A stretch of DNA of 64,000 bases, from positions 6,440,087-6,504,086 of the forward strand of contig CM073591.1 in assembly GCA_037074705.1 (NCBI GenBank), given 5' to 3'. Shown here piece by piece: positions 46,951 to 57,626 of the stretch; positions within the stretch are counted from its first letter, which is position 1, and each line of letters opens with the position of its first letter. Below the pieces are notes generated by a model. The model was given only the letters and a program-made list of their open reading frames with translations. It was not told where the DNA came from and made no database searches. Made by a program: the position numbers and the translations under genes. The stretch comes from Zhengitettix transpicula (taxonomy: Eukaryota > Arthropoda > Insecta > Orthoptera > Tetrigidae).

Positions 46951-47013
46951 ATAAAAGATACGATTCAAGTGAGACAGTCGTAATCAGTCGACTCAATATT
47001 ATTGGACGCGAAG
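46951..47013 (+). promoter_or_regulatory. Candidate core promoter and non-coding first exon of gene C
   Basis: A TATA-like GATAAAAGATA begins at about 46950. An arthropod initiator TCAGT follows at 46984-46988, about 30 nt downstream as expected. After about 27 nt comes a strong splice donor, GCGAAG|GTGAGT (exon end 47013). No ATG occurs between initiator and donor. Gene C's ATG exon needs an upstream exon, and no gene lies between. The assignment is inference. An LTR promoter or an unrelated transcript would look the same. Confidence 0.4.
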
Positions 47014-47106
47014 GTGAGTGACACATCTGTGAATCTCAGTTCACCGTAACAACCGCGGTAGTTTATTATTAAGGCTCTTCAGCTGTATTTGCCATATCAA
47101 TCTATA

Positions 47107-47131
47107 ATATATATATATATATATATATATA
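47107..47131. repeat. (TA)n microsatellite
   Basis: Alternating TA in the putative intron 1 of gene C. Confidence 0.85.
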
Positions 47132-47239
47132 AACATACTTAAAAAGAAAATATTAGTTGCAATCAACACAAGTAATTAAACGGACCCCCTCCGTCGATAA
47201 CAATAATTATTTTTTTAAAAAAACAATACAATATTTAAA

Positions 47240-47610
47240 AGTGAAGGGCGTGTTACATCGGCCAGACCAAACGATCTTCGGTTTAACGAGAATCAAGAGA
47301 CAAGAAGAAATTGTAAAAACAATTTGTATAAACAAACCTCCTGTGTGGATCTTAATCAGTCTTCGATAGCACACTCTTTATTATTCCACACACACACACA
47401 CACACATGAGGAATGTTCCCACATCATCAAGTGACACGCAAAACGCCAAAGATGTTGTTTACACACATCATAAAAAATATATATAGAAACTCAATCTGAC
47501 CTGGTGTATTAAATATAATCAGTGAATTGCATTCCTTAATTATAATAGTTAACGGTGATCGTTTAGTGTGGCCGATATAACAGTGGTTTTTATTCTTAAA
47601 AAGCTTTTAT
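47240..47610. repeat. Penelope-like GIY-YIG fragments in both orientations
   Basis: 47247-47290 (+) encodes CYIGQTKRSS. 47555-47585 holds the complement (GATCGTTTAGTGTGGCCGAT) on the minus strand. A (CA)n tract lies between at 47389-47406. Confidence 0.5.
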
Positions 47611-47636
47611 CTTTCGATTAAACAGTTATGTTGCTA

Positions 47637-48561
47637 CCACTGTGAACACAGAAAGTAAGGTGAATTTATTTATGAAATATAAATTCTTTATTTATTCTTC
47701 CAAATGAATTTCATCCCCGTCCGATGAAACCGCGCTTTTCCCAGTCCTCCTCGCAAACAGTCGGTTTCCTGGTGCAGCCTTCAAGACCTTCTTCGATTCG
47801 GTTTTCATCTCCTCAGTCGTGTCACAACGTCGTCCCCTCATTGGCCTCTTGAGTAGTTTGCTGAACAGCCAGAAGTCGCACACGGTGGTTGCGGAACGAT
47901 GTGAGTCGCAGAAGAACCAACGCAGTGTGACGTCGTGGTGGTGAAGGAACCAAGATAATGTTCCTTGTTGACAGTTTGGCCCCGGGGGGAAGGACTTCAC
48001 AGTGCACCACACCACGACCTTGATGTTCGCTGGTTCCAGGGTCTCGTCTCCAGTGATGACGCATTGCAAAGTTTCACACAACATCAACGCGACGCTTTTC
48101 TTCAACCACCAATGGAGACTTGACGCGTCTGAGACACAAAACATTCTTCAAAATGGCTTGGGCTGAGCCCAATGATGTTCCAACACCATCAGCGAGATCT
48201 CTAATTGTCCACCATGGACGTGGCCCTCGTGGGTAGACGTTGATGGTCGTCTTTGAACTCGTTGTACCACTCATAAACGGGCCACAGTTTGATCACCAAA
48301 GGCCTTCAACGTGTCCCCCTCACAAGAATATTCCTTCCGCAAACAAAATCTGTTCCTAGTTCCTTGGCTCAACAAAATCACCCATTGCAAAAATCACTTT
48401 TGGTTGTTTACAAAAAAAAACACAGACGTGTGACTCAGAGATAATTAAACCTGTTAACAAACAGACGCTTGGCAACTATTACAGACAGTCCTGCCAACCT
48501 GCCTTCCTAATACCAGGGGAGTTTTAAATGACAGTTTCACCTTACTTTTTGATCACAGTGG
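47637..48561 (-). mobile_element. mariner transposon relic, minus strand
   Basis: Inverted ends of about 28 bp: CCACTGTGAACACAGAAAG at the left, CTTTTTGATCACAGTGG at the right. TA precedes the left end, TG follows the right end. The minus strand encodes RDLADGVGTSLGSAQAIL (helix-turn-helix), ITGDET (first catalytic Asp region), CDFWLFSKLLKRPMRGRRCD and ESKKVLKAAPGN (C-terminal). The region of the second catalytic Asp is deleted or scrambled and frames shift, so it is inactive. It is a different subfamily from the element at 33 kb. Confidence 0.8.
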
Positions 48562-48684
48562 TGAGTATTACATGTTAACTCGTGTGTGGTGCGACGTTCC
48601 AGCCCTTGTGTGTGTGTTCGTCGTCGTTTGTAGTTCTGAGGGGGGGGGGGGGGGGTTTGACGTGGGTCTTTTGTTCTCGACAGC

Positions 48685-49610
48685 CTTTTACTCCGTGACT
48701 GATGACGTCACTGGCGGCCATTTTGCAGATATCAGCACTAGAAATACGACAAGCTGCATTCTCTTAGGGAAATGTCGTGACTTTGACGCAGGATTTCTCC
48801 CACTTCCTTGGACCTGGTTCCGTCCTGGAGTCCACCATCACACGCAGAATTCTACCCTCTACAATTCTTCACTTGATATTATTTTCTCTACAACGCTTCA
48901 TTCTTCTGATATCAGCGGAAACCTGAAGAGAGGAACCAAAATGTCGTGGTTTTTAGGCTCACAAAATCTTTCCCCTCATGCGTTTTGAATAGGAAAACTT
49001 CGGCTTTCTTCACTAATGGCCACGACATGTACAAAGGTGGGGTAAAAAATACCAGCGTTTCAAAGAATGTCTATATTCTTTTGCACGGAAGCAAAGAATA
49101 GCAAGAAGAACGTGACGTCACTCGCATCATGTGCGCCATATTAGCGATGTACACACACAAAAATGTGTGGATCTTCGGCCACTTTAATTGTATCGTTAAA
49201 ACCAGATCACGCGTTGGAAAGAGAATTAAATCCTCCACGACCTTTACTCCGTGACTAATGACGTCACTGGCGGCCATTTTGCAGTTATCAGCACTAGAAA
49301 TACGACAAGCTGCGTTCTCTTAGGAAGTGTCGTGACTTTGACGCTGGATTTCTCCCACTTCCTTGGACCTGGTTCCGTCCTCAAGTCCACCATCACATGC
49401 AGAATTTCATCCTCTACAATTCATCTCTGAACGTTATTTTCTCTACAACGCTTCATTCTCCTGCTATCAGCGGAAAACTGCAAAAGAGGAGCAAAGTTTC
49501 GTGGTTCTCAGGGTAACAGAAAGTTTCTCCGAGGCCTTTAGAACTGGAAAACTAATGGCCACGACATGTAAAATAATACCCGCTTGTGAAGCTACTGGAC
49601 TAACAGGGGA
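48685..49610 (+). repeat. R2 repeat, direct dimer
   Basis: The same arrangement as at 17.5 kb: two R2 copies with TGACGTCA at 48703 and 49259, and the GTGACGTCACTCGCATCATG spacer between. A poly(G) tract lies just left at about 48640-48653. Confidence 0.75.
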
Positions 49611-50140
49611 ACCTCGCACTAACATCAGGTGCCTGCATGCTGGCAACGTGTGTAAGGGGGGCAGAATCCTGATGTGAAGGAAGGTGAGAAGGGAGGACCA
49701 GCTGTTACATTGGACGTGCAGGAGAGGATGGGACGACCACACGCGGTCTTCATTAAGTCGTCGCCGTGTCTTATCAAGGAGCTTCAAGGCTGAACTGTCC
49801 CGGTCAGAGATAAGATTAAACACTTGCAAACGTTATCTCTGGATGACGAGTCACGTTGCAACCAGGCGCATCAACAACGTGGTACCGATGCGTCATCGAC
49901 AACGTGGACAGGAAAAGGCATATTCGTCCCACAACATAAAAAAAATTTAACGGAAAAATAGAAAAGTGCACACACACACACACGCGCGCGCTCTCGTTGG
50001 GTTTTTATTTTTAAAAGTAAAATTACGAAAAGTATTGAGTTACATAGAATGGGATTCAGGTGTTGGCACAAGATACTGAGAGGTGGAGAAGGGTAGTTGA
50101 AGAGGCCGAGGGCTGTAGAGCCAATCAATAATAATAATTG
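49611..50140. other. Intergenic, no gene recognised
   Basis: Includes a short (AC)n(GC)n tract at about 49970-49990. The 88- to 120-codon frames have no recognised domain. Confidence 0.35.
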
Positions 50141-50269
50141 AGCCTTCTTGGGAGTAAAGGAGGAAGAAGAACCGAGAATACAGAGGGAAAATTAAGTAAA
50201 TGATGCAGGAAGGTGCCAAATAAGAAAGGATAACCAAGAAATAGAGGAAAAACGAAGAAGGAAGTTACC

Positions 50270-50950
50270 AAATAAGGAAGCAGAACCGAGAAAATAGAGG
50301 GAAAACAAAGCAAAAAACCAGGAAGGCAGAAAATATTCAATGGTTTGAACAAAGAAGGAAGAGGAATCAGGAAAACGAAGGAAAAACAAGGCAAAAAAGC
50401 AAAATATCTACGAAATATTCTATTGTTGGCTGAAAGAAGGAAGCAGAACCGAGAAAATAGAGGGAAAACAAAGCAAACAAGCAGGAAGGCAGAAAATATT
50501 CAATTGTTTGAACAAAGAAGGAAGAGGAACCAGGAAAACGAAGGAAAAACAAGGCGAAAAAGCAAAAAAATACGAAATATTCTATTGTTGGCTTAAAGAA
50601 GGAAAGAGAACCGAGAAAATAGAGGGAAAACAAAGCAAAAAAGCAGGAAGGCAGAAAATATTCAATTGTTTGAACAAAGAAGGAAGAGGAACCAGGAAAA
50701 CGAAGGAAAAACAAGGCGAAAAAGCAAAAAATTTACGAAATATTCCCTTGTTGGCTTAAAGAAGGAAGCAGAACCGAGAAAATAGAGGGGAAACAAAGCA
50801 AAAAAGCAGGAAGGCAGAAAATATTCAATTGTTTGAATAAAGAAGGAAGAGGAACCAGAAAAACGAAGGAAAAACAAGGCAAAAAAGCAAAAAATCTACA
50901 AATTATTCCATTGTTGGCTTGAAGAAGGAAGGAGAACCGAGAAAACTGAT
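50270..50950. repeat. Satellite-like array, about 163-bp dimeric unit
   Basis: At least four units starting near 50431, 50595, 50756 and 50920. Each is made of two related halves of about 82 bp, one with AGAACCGAGAAAATAGAGGG, the other with GGAACCAGGAAAACGAAGG, both ending in GAAAATATTCAATTG or GAAATATTCTATTG. Looser copies extend left to about 50150. The plus strand keeps an open frame (EGRGTRKTKEKQGEKAK) because unit lengths are near multiples of three. I do not call this a gene. Confidence 0.85.
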
Positions 50951-51340
50951 GGGAAAATAAGCAAAAAATTGCAGGAAGGGTTCTGAAAAAAATCAGGGAG
51001 GATAAACTAGATTGACAATAAAGATGAGGGAGTAGAAGTAATAAATAAATAGTCCAGGAGAAGAGCTCTCTCTTCTATTCTAAAAATCCGTACACTCAAG
51101 TACACTGTACGACATCTACATTTATTGTAGAGCAAACATATACATCAATTCTGTCTACATTGTTCAAAATCTTTTTCAACATTCATCTATCTTTAGACAG
51201 ACTATGATGCATATATCATTACAATTAATTCATCTGTTGATGTTCGCAAAGCAAATTTACAGTTATCTCCTCTCAGAACCACTTCACAATGGAATCTACG
51301 ATCATTTAAATGTCGCAACTGTTTGATAATCAAAATTCAG
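50951..51340. other. Intergenic, no gene recognised
   Basis: AT-rich sequence between the satellite and an R1 copy. Confidence 0.4.
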
Positions 51341-51355
51341 TAAAGTTGTTGTCTT

Positions 51356-51826
51356 AGGGGCTACCTTTGGGGATGCCTTTTCCTCTCTCCGTTTCTGAAC
51401 TAAGTTTTCCCACAAGCCGGGGCCTGTTCTGAGAGGTGTATGTTCCGGGGTCACAGACCTTGGGCATACGGTAAGAGTTGTCCGCTGTTCCCATTGGAAC
51501 AGTCGGCCAGCTGCTTCCTAAACTGGTCGAGGTACAGAGAAGGGAATGCTGCGACCCCACAACGAACCCCTCTCCCGCTATCGGAAGGATGTGGGACAAG
51601 TACCAAATGCCCGACCTACCTCATGCAGGTTTTCTAGAGGCTTGTCCTGCATTACTTTTAAGCGAATGTAGGATCCTTAAACCATAGCCCGGGGGCCCCC
51701 TAGTTAACCCTTGGCTACCTTCCTCTACCCTTCCACATCCCCCTTTCAAATGCCTTCCTATGCTATTAAAGGGGAGTTGGCACCATGTGGATTACCCTCA
51801 TGTACCCTGTTGCCCTAAAAAAAAAT
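51356..51826 (+). mobile_element. R1 retroposon copy with poly(A)
   Basis: 5'-truncated R1 from GGGGCTACCTTTGGGGATGC to CCCTAAAAAAAAA. The flanks TGTTGTCTTAG and TAGTCGTCTTCC are only loosely similar, so the target duplication is uncertain. Confidence 0.75.
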
Positions 51827-52110
51827 AGTCGTCTTCCATTAAACAGTTCTCTATCCAGAGATTGACACTGGGTAAATATAATGTAAATAGTATTTTTTTA
51901 AAAATAAGTTATTATAATCAGAGAACTCCTATGTTCAGGTTAAGACTTCAATTCTAAGAAAATTATAAAGTATTTTGTTATAGATTAAAATAAAGTATAT
52001 AATTCAGATCTGAAGTTAAAATACTATTTATTTACTGTACAACAAACCAATGAATATGTAATCCTCGACAACAAAAATAACAAAGATTAAAGACTTTCCC
52101 AGTGTAGATC
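51827..52110. other. Upstream flank of gene C
   Basis: AT-rich, no recognised element. Confidence 0.4.
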
Positions 52111-52116
52111 TTATAT

Positions 52117-52272
52117 TCTGGATAAACAGTTCTTTGTTTTCCATCCGGATGAAAGTAAACGTAAGCCTGATCGTTCAATGGAGTGCTCTGCTTGAGATGA
52201 TGTCGGGGAACGCCATCGAAACATCTGGCTTAAGCTTACTTTAACCCGGGTGGAAAGCCAACAACTGTTTAT
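52117..52272. repeat. Short fold-back element
   Basis: Ends GGATAAACAGTT (52119) and AACTGTTTATCC (52263) are inverted, with further pairing inward (TTTCCATCCGG against CCGGGTGGAAA). Inside is GATGATGTCGGGGAACGCC then ATCGAAACATC, similar to a Penelope terminal core. A half copy (GAGAACTGTTTATCGAAG) lies near 55915. Confidence 0.6.
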
Positions 52273-52539
52273 CCAACAAAAATTAACACCAGACATTGTA
52301 TAGACACAGACGAATTTAGAAAGTGTAAAACAATTCTCATCCTAAGCAGTGAAAATTACAGATATATTTAAAGTACGACAAACATTTTGACTTTGGCAGT
52401 TGTGTTTCAATCATGAATATATTCTTCTGGAGGACCATTTTTTTTAAAAAATAATATACTTTTCTTTTGATTTGTTTATCAACCTGCTACAAATATCAAG
52501 CTAATTCCAGGTGTGACATTTTTTTCCAGATTCAGAAAG

Positions 52540-52663
52540 ATGGCGGCCACAAAGTTAATGACCGCAGAGGAAATGTACAGAAAGGATCCTAAACTGAAGA
52601 AGGAAGATGTAACTCACCTCATGGAATGGGTCAGCAAGCAAGGACACTTGCCACAGGTCAAAG
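52540..52663 (+). CDS. Gene C coding exon 1
   Basis: MAATKLMTAEEMYRKDPKLK. The exon opens at 52530 after TTTTTTCCAG, so the in-frame upstream ATG at 52513 lies in the intron and is not the start. It ends in phase 1 at G|GTGCAG. Confidence 0.85.
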
Positions 52664-55600
52664 GTGCAGCACTTACTCTGACAGCCAATCAGAGGCTTCA
52701 TTACTGTTTTTTTTTAAAAAAAAACAGCCATTCAACTCGAAACATGAACGGCTTAAATAGTTTTAAAGATTTACTTATATATTTTCAAGGTTACAAATAT
52801 AACCTACTAATTTTTAAAAAAAATGCATAACTGCATCCAAGTCAGACAAGCAGTTCCCTGGTTGCAACCATCAGACTGCAGTTTGTTCAATGGACGCACG
52901 ATAAATCAACCATCTGCAATATCAGACCAACCATTCAAAAGTTTTGCATCAAAGAAATGGCTACCTGGGTTGAAAACATTAAACAAGCTCTGTTATTAAA
53001 TGTCTTCACCTAGATATCATCTGAATATGTATTTCCTGTATATTTTAAAAGTAACTTCAATACAGATTAACATGATCAATATAGAATTATTTATGTTACA
53101 CCATTGGCAAACAGAGTATAAAACACTTTCCCATCCATTTAAAATTTGTTTTGACGAAAAGACATAGTATTCCACAGGGGACAGTTTTAGATAATTATTT
53201 TGAAACTGTTCCACAATTGGGTATATAAAAATCTGACCATCAACAACAAATATCTATATCGTTAATCCATTTGTCCGATTCGTTATAATAACTCTCCCAA
53301 TCCTTTATTAATTGAAAATTAAATACAATTGAAATAATTTGGTTTTCAGAAGTAATCAATATTCCTGTTTCTTTTCTCTAAATTTCTTTCTTTCAGTTTA
53401 AAATAGCTACTTCTTTTTCTTCAGCCATTCTATTACACCTAAAATGGATAAAATACTCCATTTTTCATTGGACCCTTTTTTCAATGTATTTCCCTCCTGC
53501 TACAGCCTCTTCAATTAACAGTACATTGTACTTGATCAGCTATTCTAAAACCGTTTTCTGCTACCCTTTATCAGTCCATTTGACTTTCTGCATATCCTTT
53601 CGTATGACTATTCAGTCCTGTACTCAAAACATAGAAAAATGATGTAACTTTTTGTTACAGAAACCAATTTAATTGTTTCCCTTCTCGTGTAAAACTCCGT
53701 GGCTATTCTCCAACACAATGCCGACCCTTTATCATCTCTTTCACTTCTTCCACCAGCTCAGAAAAGATTTGTATGTTAATTTGATCTGAACTGTTGTGTG
53801 TTTGCTGATAATTGTTATTTAAGTTTCCTCCCCTTACACACTTTATTAACTATACAATACAGGAGTTATTAAAAATTTGAGAGTTTCTAAGGATTATCAG
53901 TTATTTACTACTAATGTACCTAGATAATTATTACACATGGTTAAGTTTGTACAGAATAAAAATTTCTAGTTCATATTTGGAAACAAAATCTCCAATCTTA
54001 ATTTGAAACGGAGAATTTTTTCTATTCCTTAGATTTATTTCCCACATGTTCATACATTAACAAAGAAAAAAATAATCAATAAATACTTTAATGCATATTA
54101 ATTGTTTCTGTAATGTTGCAGAAGAATTTCTCATCCTGTTCCTCCACAGTTGCATCTACAGCCTGGAAAAGGCAAAGAAAGCGATCGACAGTTTTTACAG
54201 TATAAAGACTCATGCGCCTGAAATATTTGGGAATCGGAACCCAGAATCACCAGAGATTCAGAAGTTGTGGAAGTTGACGTAAGGGGATAAGCACATCGCA
54301 ACTTTGGTCCACATAAAATACTTTTTCAAATTGAATAAACAATATTTTATGCTTTGTCATTAGAGAATTGAAAGCCAGAAAATATATCTCATAGCTAGTC
54401 TTGCATTAAATACATAAATGGTCTTGAGTCAAAAATCTGTTATTCACAAATAAATAAAATACCGATGTTTCATCCTTGTTTTAGAACATCGTCAGGTTTA
54501 GTAATTTCTTATATAAATCATACAACCTGGTCTCAATTTTTTTATATATACAAAATATATTATAATTACTAAACGTGAAGAGGTCCTAAAACAATGACGA
54601 AACTTTGATATTAATTTTTTGTTAATAAACAATTTTCTAACTGAAGGTTGTTTATTTATATAATAAATGTCAGATATTTTATCATCATTACTATTCTTGA
54701 TTTGCATACCTTCTGTGGCATAAATAATACTTATAGTATTATTCCAGTGACTGCAGTCAAATAAAAAGTTTTCTGTTATTATTATGATCACTATAATTAT
54801 GCCTTTCAGAGAAATGGCGATCATGCCAAAGAAGACCAAGGAAGGCTACAGAGTCTACCTAGCAAGGACATCTGACCCAGATCTGACTTACTTTGACTGG
54901 GCCGTCGCCATGAAGGTGTACATCATGAACGTTCACATGACTCTGGTGGAAGAAGGACCAGAAGAAGGCTACGTCTTTGTTTTTGACATGGCAAAACTGA
55001 CCTTGGGCCACATTACCAAGTTGTCCATCAGTCACTTGAAGAAGTTCATGGCATATGTACAAGTAAGTGCAGAAAGGACATTTTAATTAACCGACTGGTT
55101 GTCTCCAGTCATTTTAGATCTTTTATGGGGGGGGGGGGGGGGCGGAGGGATTAATTTAAATTCAAGTTAAATTATTGACTTATCTTGACTGATGCTGACA
55201 TGGCTGAGGTGGGCTATTGACTGAGTGCTGATTGGCTCTTGCAGCATGATGATCCAGAAGAGGGTATTTATAACATGAAATGGAATGGTTCCGGCCAAGA
55301 AAGCCTGCGAGAGGATTCTCTCGCAGATAAACCTTCCCAGAGAGCTCTGGCAGGGGCTACCTTTGGGGATGCCTACACAATTCTCTGGTTTTTTGAATTA
55401 ACGTTCCCAAATGCCAAGGAACCTCGGTCTGTTCCAGGGTTGCAGACCTTTGGCATACGGTAAGAGTTGTCCGCTATTCCTATTGGAATAGTCAGCCAGC
55501 TGCCTCCTAAATTGGTCAAGGCACGGTGAGGGGGAAAGCTGCAACCCAACAGCAAACCTCTCTACCGCCATCCGGGGAAGGGCGTGGGACAAGTACCAAA

Positions 55601-57044
55601 TGCCTGACCTACCTGATGTAGGTTTTTCTAGGGTTTTCCCTGCATCACTTTTAGGCGAATTGTCAGGTAGGATCCTTAAACCATAGCCCGGGGGCCCTAG
55701 TTAACCCTTGGCTACCTTCCTCTACCCTTCTGCATCTCCCCTTTCAAATCCCTTCCTATGCTATTAAAGTGGAGTTGTCACTATGTGGATTACCCTCATG
55801 TAGCCTGTTATCCTTTAAAAAAAAAGGATTCTGGCACTTCGCCAAGAAGTTGACGACAGAGATTTTAGTTGTCGAAATGTAGTGTTTAAATATGCTACAC
55901 CCGAGTGAAAACCGAGAACTGTTTATCGAAGCTCAATTATTGTCATCTTTCATTATTTTACTTTCATGTATATCATGTTCCCATTTAAGAAGAAACTTTT
56001 TAGAAAAACAGATGTTCTTAAGTTTATTAAGAATGGTGTATGTAATAATTGATAATGACAGTAAAGTAAGGATAAGAAGAACAGTCTATTCTGTATTTTC
56101 ACCATGGTAATTGTAAACTTCTGACCAATGCAAGAGGAAGACCCACAATGTACCTCATCTATAATTGTTGTCAGAGGTATGTAATATTGGATTGAGTTAA
56201 ATGATGAATTTTTTTTCCAGCAAGGACAACCTGTCAGAATGAAAGCTGTCCATGTACTAAACACCAACAGCCTTGTTGAGAAAATCATGTTTCTGATAAA
56301 GCCAGTGATGAGCAAGGAATTGTTGGATCTGGTAAATAACTCCCCATAAACTTTTGCTTCCTTACATTAGGTTTTCTTCCTTTTTTTTAAAAAAAAAGTC
56401 TCATATCATAATACTTTCAGCATCTCTGAAACTTCAACCTCAATCCAGTTTGTCATTAATCAAAAGAGTTTAACCTTAACAGGTAAAAATCCATCATAAT
56501 ACCCTTTTTGTTTTGTGACCAATACAGTTAACATTTCATCCCGGAGTGCCGAAGGAGTTCCTGGACATTGTTCCATTGTCTATTTTGCCAAAGGAATTTA
56601 ATGGTGAAGAGACTAGTTTTGCTGAACTAACACGTGAGTTTATAATGTAAAAGTAACTCATTTATAACACGGCTAAAATGCATAAACCAACTCGATCATC
56701 ATTAATACAGTCAGTGCCAAGCTGCTGATAAAATAAAAAAATAGGAACTTTGAAAATGTCAGATTTTGTTTGTAGTCAGCCAAAGTGTTACTTTATAATT
56801 ATAAAATGATCTTCCTTAGTAACACCGTCTCATGATTTCCTCCACCATACTATACAAAAACACAGTTTTCAATTTGGTTTTTGATCTTTCAGAGGCCTGT
56901 ATGAAGAAGCAGCTGTCGCTCAAAAGTTTCTTCATAGAAGACGACAAGTTGGTCGTGGACGAATCAAAACGCTCAGGTGCGACTGTGAATGAAGGAACCT
57001 TGTTCGGCGTGGAGGGATCTTTCAAGAAACTCAACATCGACTAG
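52540..57044 (+). CDS. CRAL-TRIO lipid-transfer protein, gene C (six coding exons, 300 aa)
   Basis: Spliced CDS 52540-52663, 54122-54278, 54810-55062, 56221-56331, 56528-56633, 56893-57044 (903 nt, TAG stop). Phases 1,2,0,0,1 as in A and B; exon 1 is one codon shorter. Seen: [20 protein letters not shown] helix, MPKKTKEGYRVYLARTSDPD, core strand GYVFVFDMAKLTLGHITKL, PVRMKAVHVLNTNSLVEKI, ILPKEFNG (the YGG signature has drifted), and tail [16 protein letters not shown]. This is the most compact copy (introns 196-1458 nt). The donor of intron 1 (G|GTGCAG) is weaker than the others. The likely function is the same as for A and B: a soluble hydrophobic-ligand carrier. A promoter-like element with a donor lies at 46951-47013, 5.5 kb upstream, and could supply the non-coding first exon. 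Confidence 0.9.
52664..54121. other. Intron 1 of gene C
   Basis: 1458 nt. 53165-53200 (+) reads SIPQGTVLDNYF, a minimal reverse-transcriptase relic. Otherwise AT-rich. Confidence 0.5.
54122..54278 (+). CDS. Gene C coding exon 2
   Basis: Acceptor ATGTTGCAG, donor AC|GTAAGG. It encodes [20 protein letters not shown] and THAPEIFGNRNPESPEI. Confidence 0.89.
54279..54809. other. Intron 2 of gene C
   Basis: 531 nt. Minus strand 54500-54450 reads AACCTGACGATGTTCT..GGATGAAACATCGG, another Penelope-type terminal core. Confidence 0.5.
54810..55062 (+). CDS. Gene C coding exon 3
   Basis: Acceptor GCCTTTCAG, donor CAA|GTAAGT. It carries the CRAL-TRIO core YVFVFDMAKLTLGHITKL and the preceding VAMKVYIMNVHMTLVEEG. 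Confidence 0.9.
55306..55827 (+). mobile_element. R1 retroposon copy, near full length (intron 3 of gene C)
   Basis: It starts with the GCGAGAGGATTCTCTCGC hairpin and ends with A(9) at about 55824. It preserves all R1 landmarks. Flanking duplication is unclear. Confidence 0.75.
55828..56220. other. Distal intron 3 of gene C
   Basis: Contains a half copy of the fold-back at 52.1 kb, then AT-rich DNA to the acceptor at 56220. Confidence 0.5.
56221..56331 (+). CDS. Gene C coding exon 4
   Basis: Acceptor TTTTTTCCAG, donor CTG|GTAAAT. It encodes QGQPVRMKAVHVLNTNSL and FLIKPVMSKELLDL. Confidence 0.89.
56528..56633 (+). CDS. Gene C coding exon 5
   Basis: Acceptor AATACAG, donor ACAC|GTGAGT (phase 1). 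It encodes LTFHPGVPKEFLDIVPLSIL then PKEFNG. Confidence 0.88.
56893..57044 (+). CDS. Gene C coding exon 6 and stop
   Basis: Acceptor GATCTTTCAG, stop TAG 57042-57044. It encodes [19 protein letters not shown] and the shared C-terminus. Polyadenylation is plausible at AATAAA near 57157 (CATAAAATAAAAG). Confidence 0.89.
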
Positions 57045-57317
57045 CTGCCGGGTCAATGGAGGGAATTTCAAAAATTGATGTACAGTGAATTTTTTATCCC
57101 TGGAAAGTTGTATCCTGTTATGGGAATCCTACTGCAAAAATTAAACACGTTCATAAAATAAAAGTTATTTTTAAAAAATTCTCTGTAATGCTTGAAATGA
57201 ACCAATCACTTGATTTTATCAACTATAAAATTTCAGGACGAGGCCACAATTTTACAACTGCTTTCAGACAAGAAATTCTCAATGAAAATATAATACATCT
57301 GTTTTTCAAACGTAACA
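57045..57317. other. 3' flank of gene C
   Basis: Probable 3' UTR with AATAAA at about 57157. Nothing else recognised. Confidence 0.5.
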
Positions 57318-57626
57318 TAAAATAACGAAATGACAGACAAAATGAGGTGATGACACAAATACCACACAACATTTCTATGAAACTTTGTTCCTTTCGTCAG
57401 GTGCTTAAATACAACAGGGGTGAGGAGTGACACAACTGCACTATTTTTTTTTGCATTTGAGAGCTTCATGAAGGCTTTCAAGTTTGTCAACTGCATTGTG
57501 CGGTTGTGTCACTCCTGACTCTTGTTTTTTTTTTAATCACCCGAAGAAAGGAACAAAGTTTCCAGAAACGTTGTGTGGTTATTTGTATCACCACTTTCAT
57601 TTTGTCTGGCTGTTTTATCTTATCAC
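57318..57626. mobile_element. Penelope-like fold-back unit downstream of gene C
   Basis: The minus arm (57322-57450) and plus arm (57480-57623) share CAGACAAAATGAGGTGATGA-type ends. The right arm core is CACCCGAAGAAAGGAACAAA then GTTTCCAGAAACG, with stem GGAA/TTCC where other copies have GGGA/TCCC. No clear target duplication. Confidence 0.65.

Noticed and set aside
50345..50759. Repeated KEGRGTRKTKEKQ protein
   Set aside because: Satellite units happen to keep frame; no start, no promoter, and the opposite strand is equally open.
52513..52539. Alternative in-frame start (MTFFSRFRK) for gene C
   Set aside because: It lies upstream of and across the TTTTTTCCAG acceptor; genes A and B have the acceptor in the same position just before their ATG.
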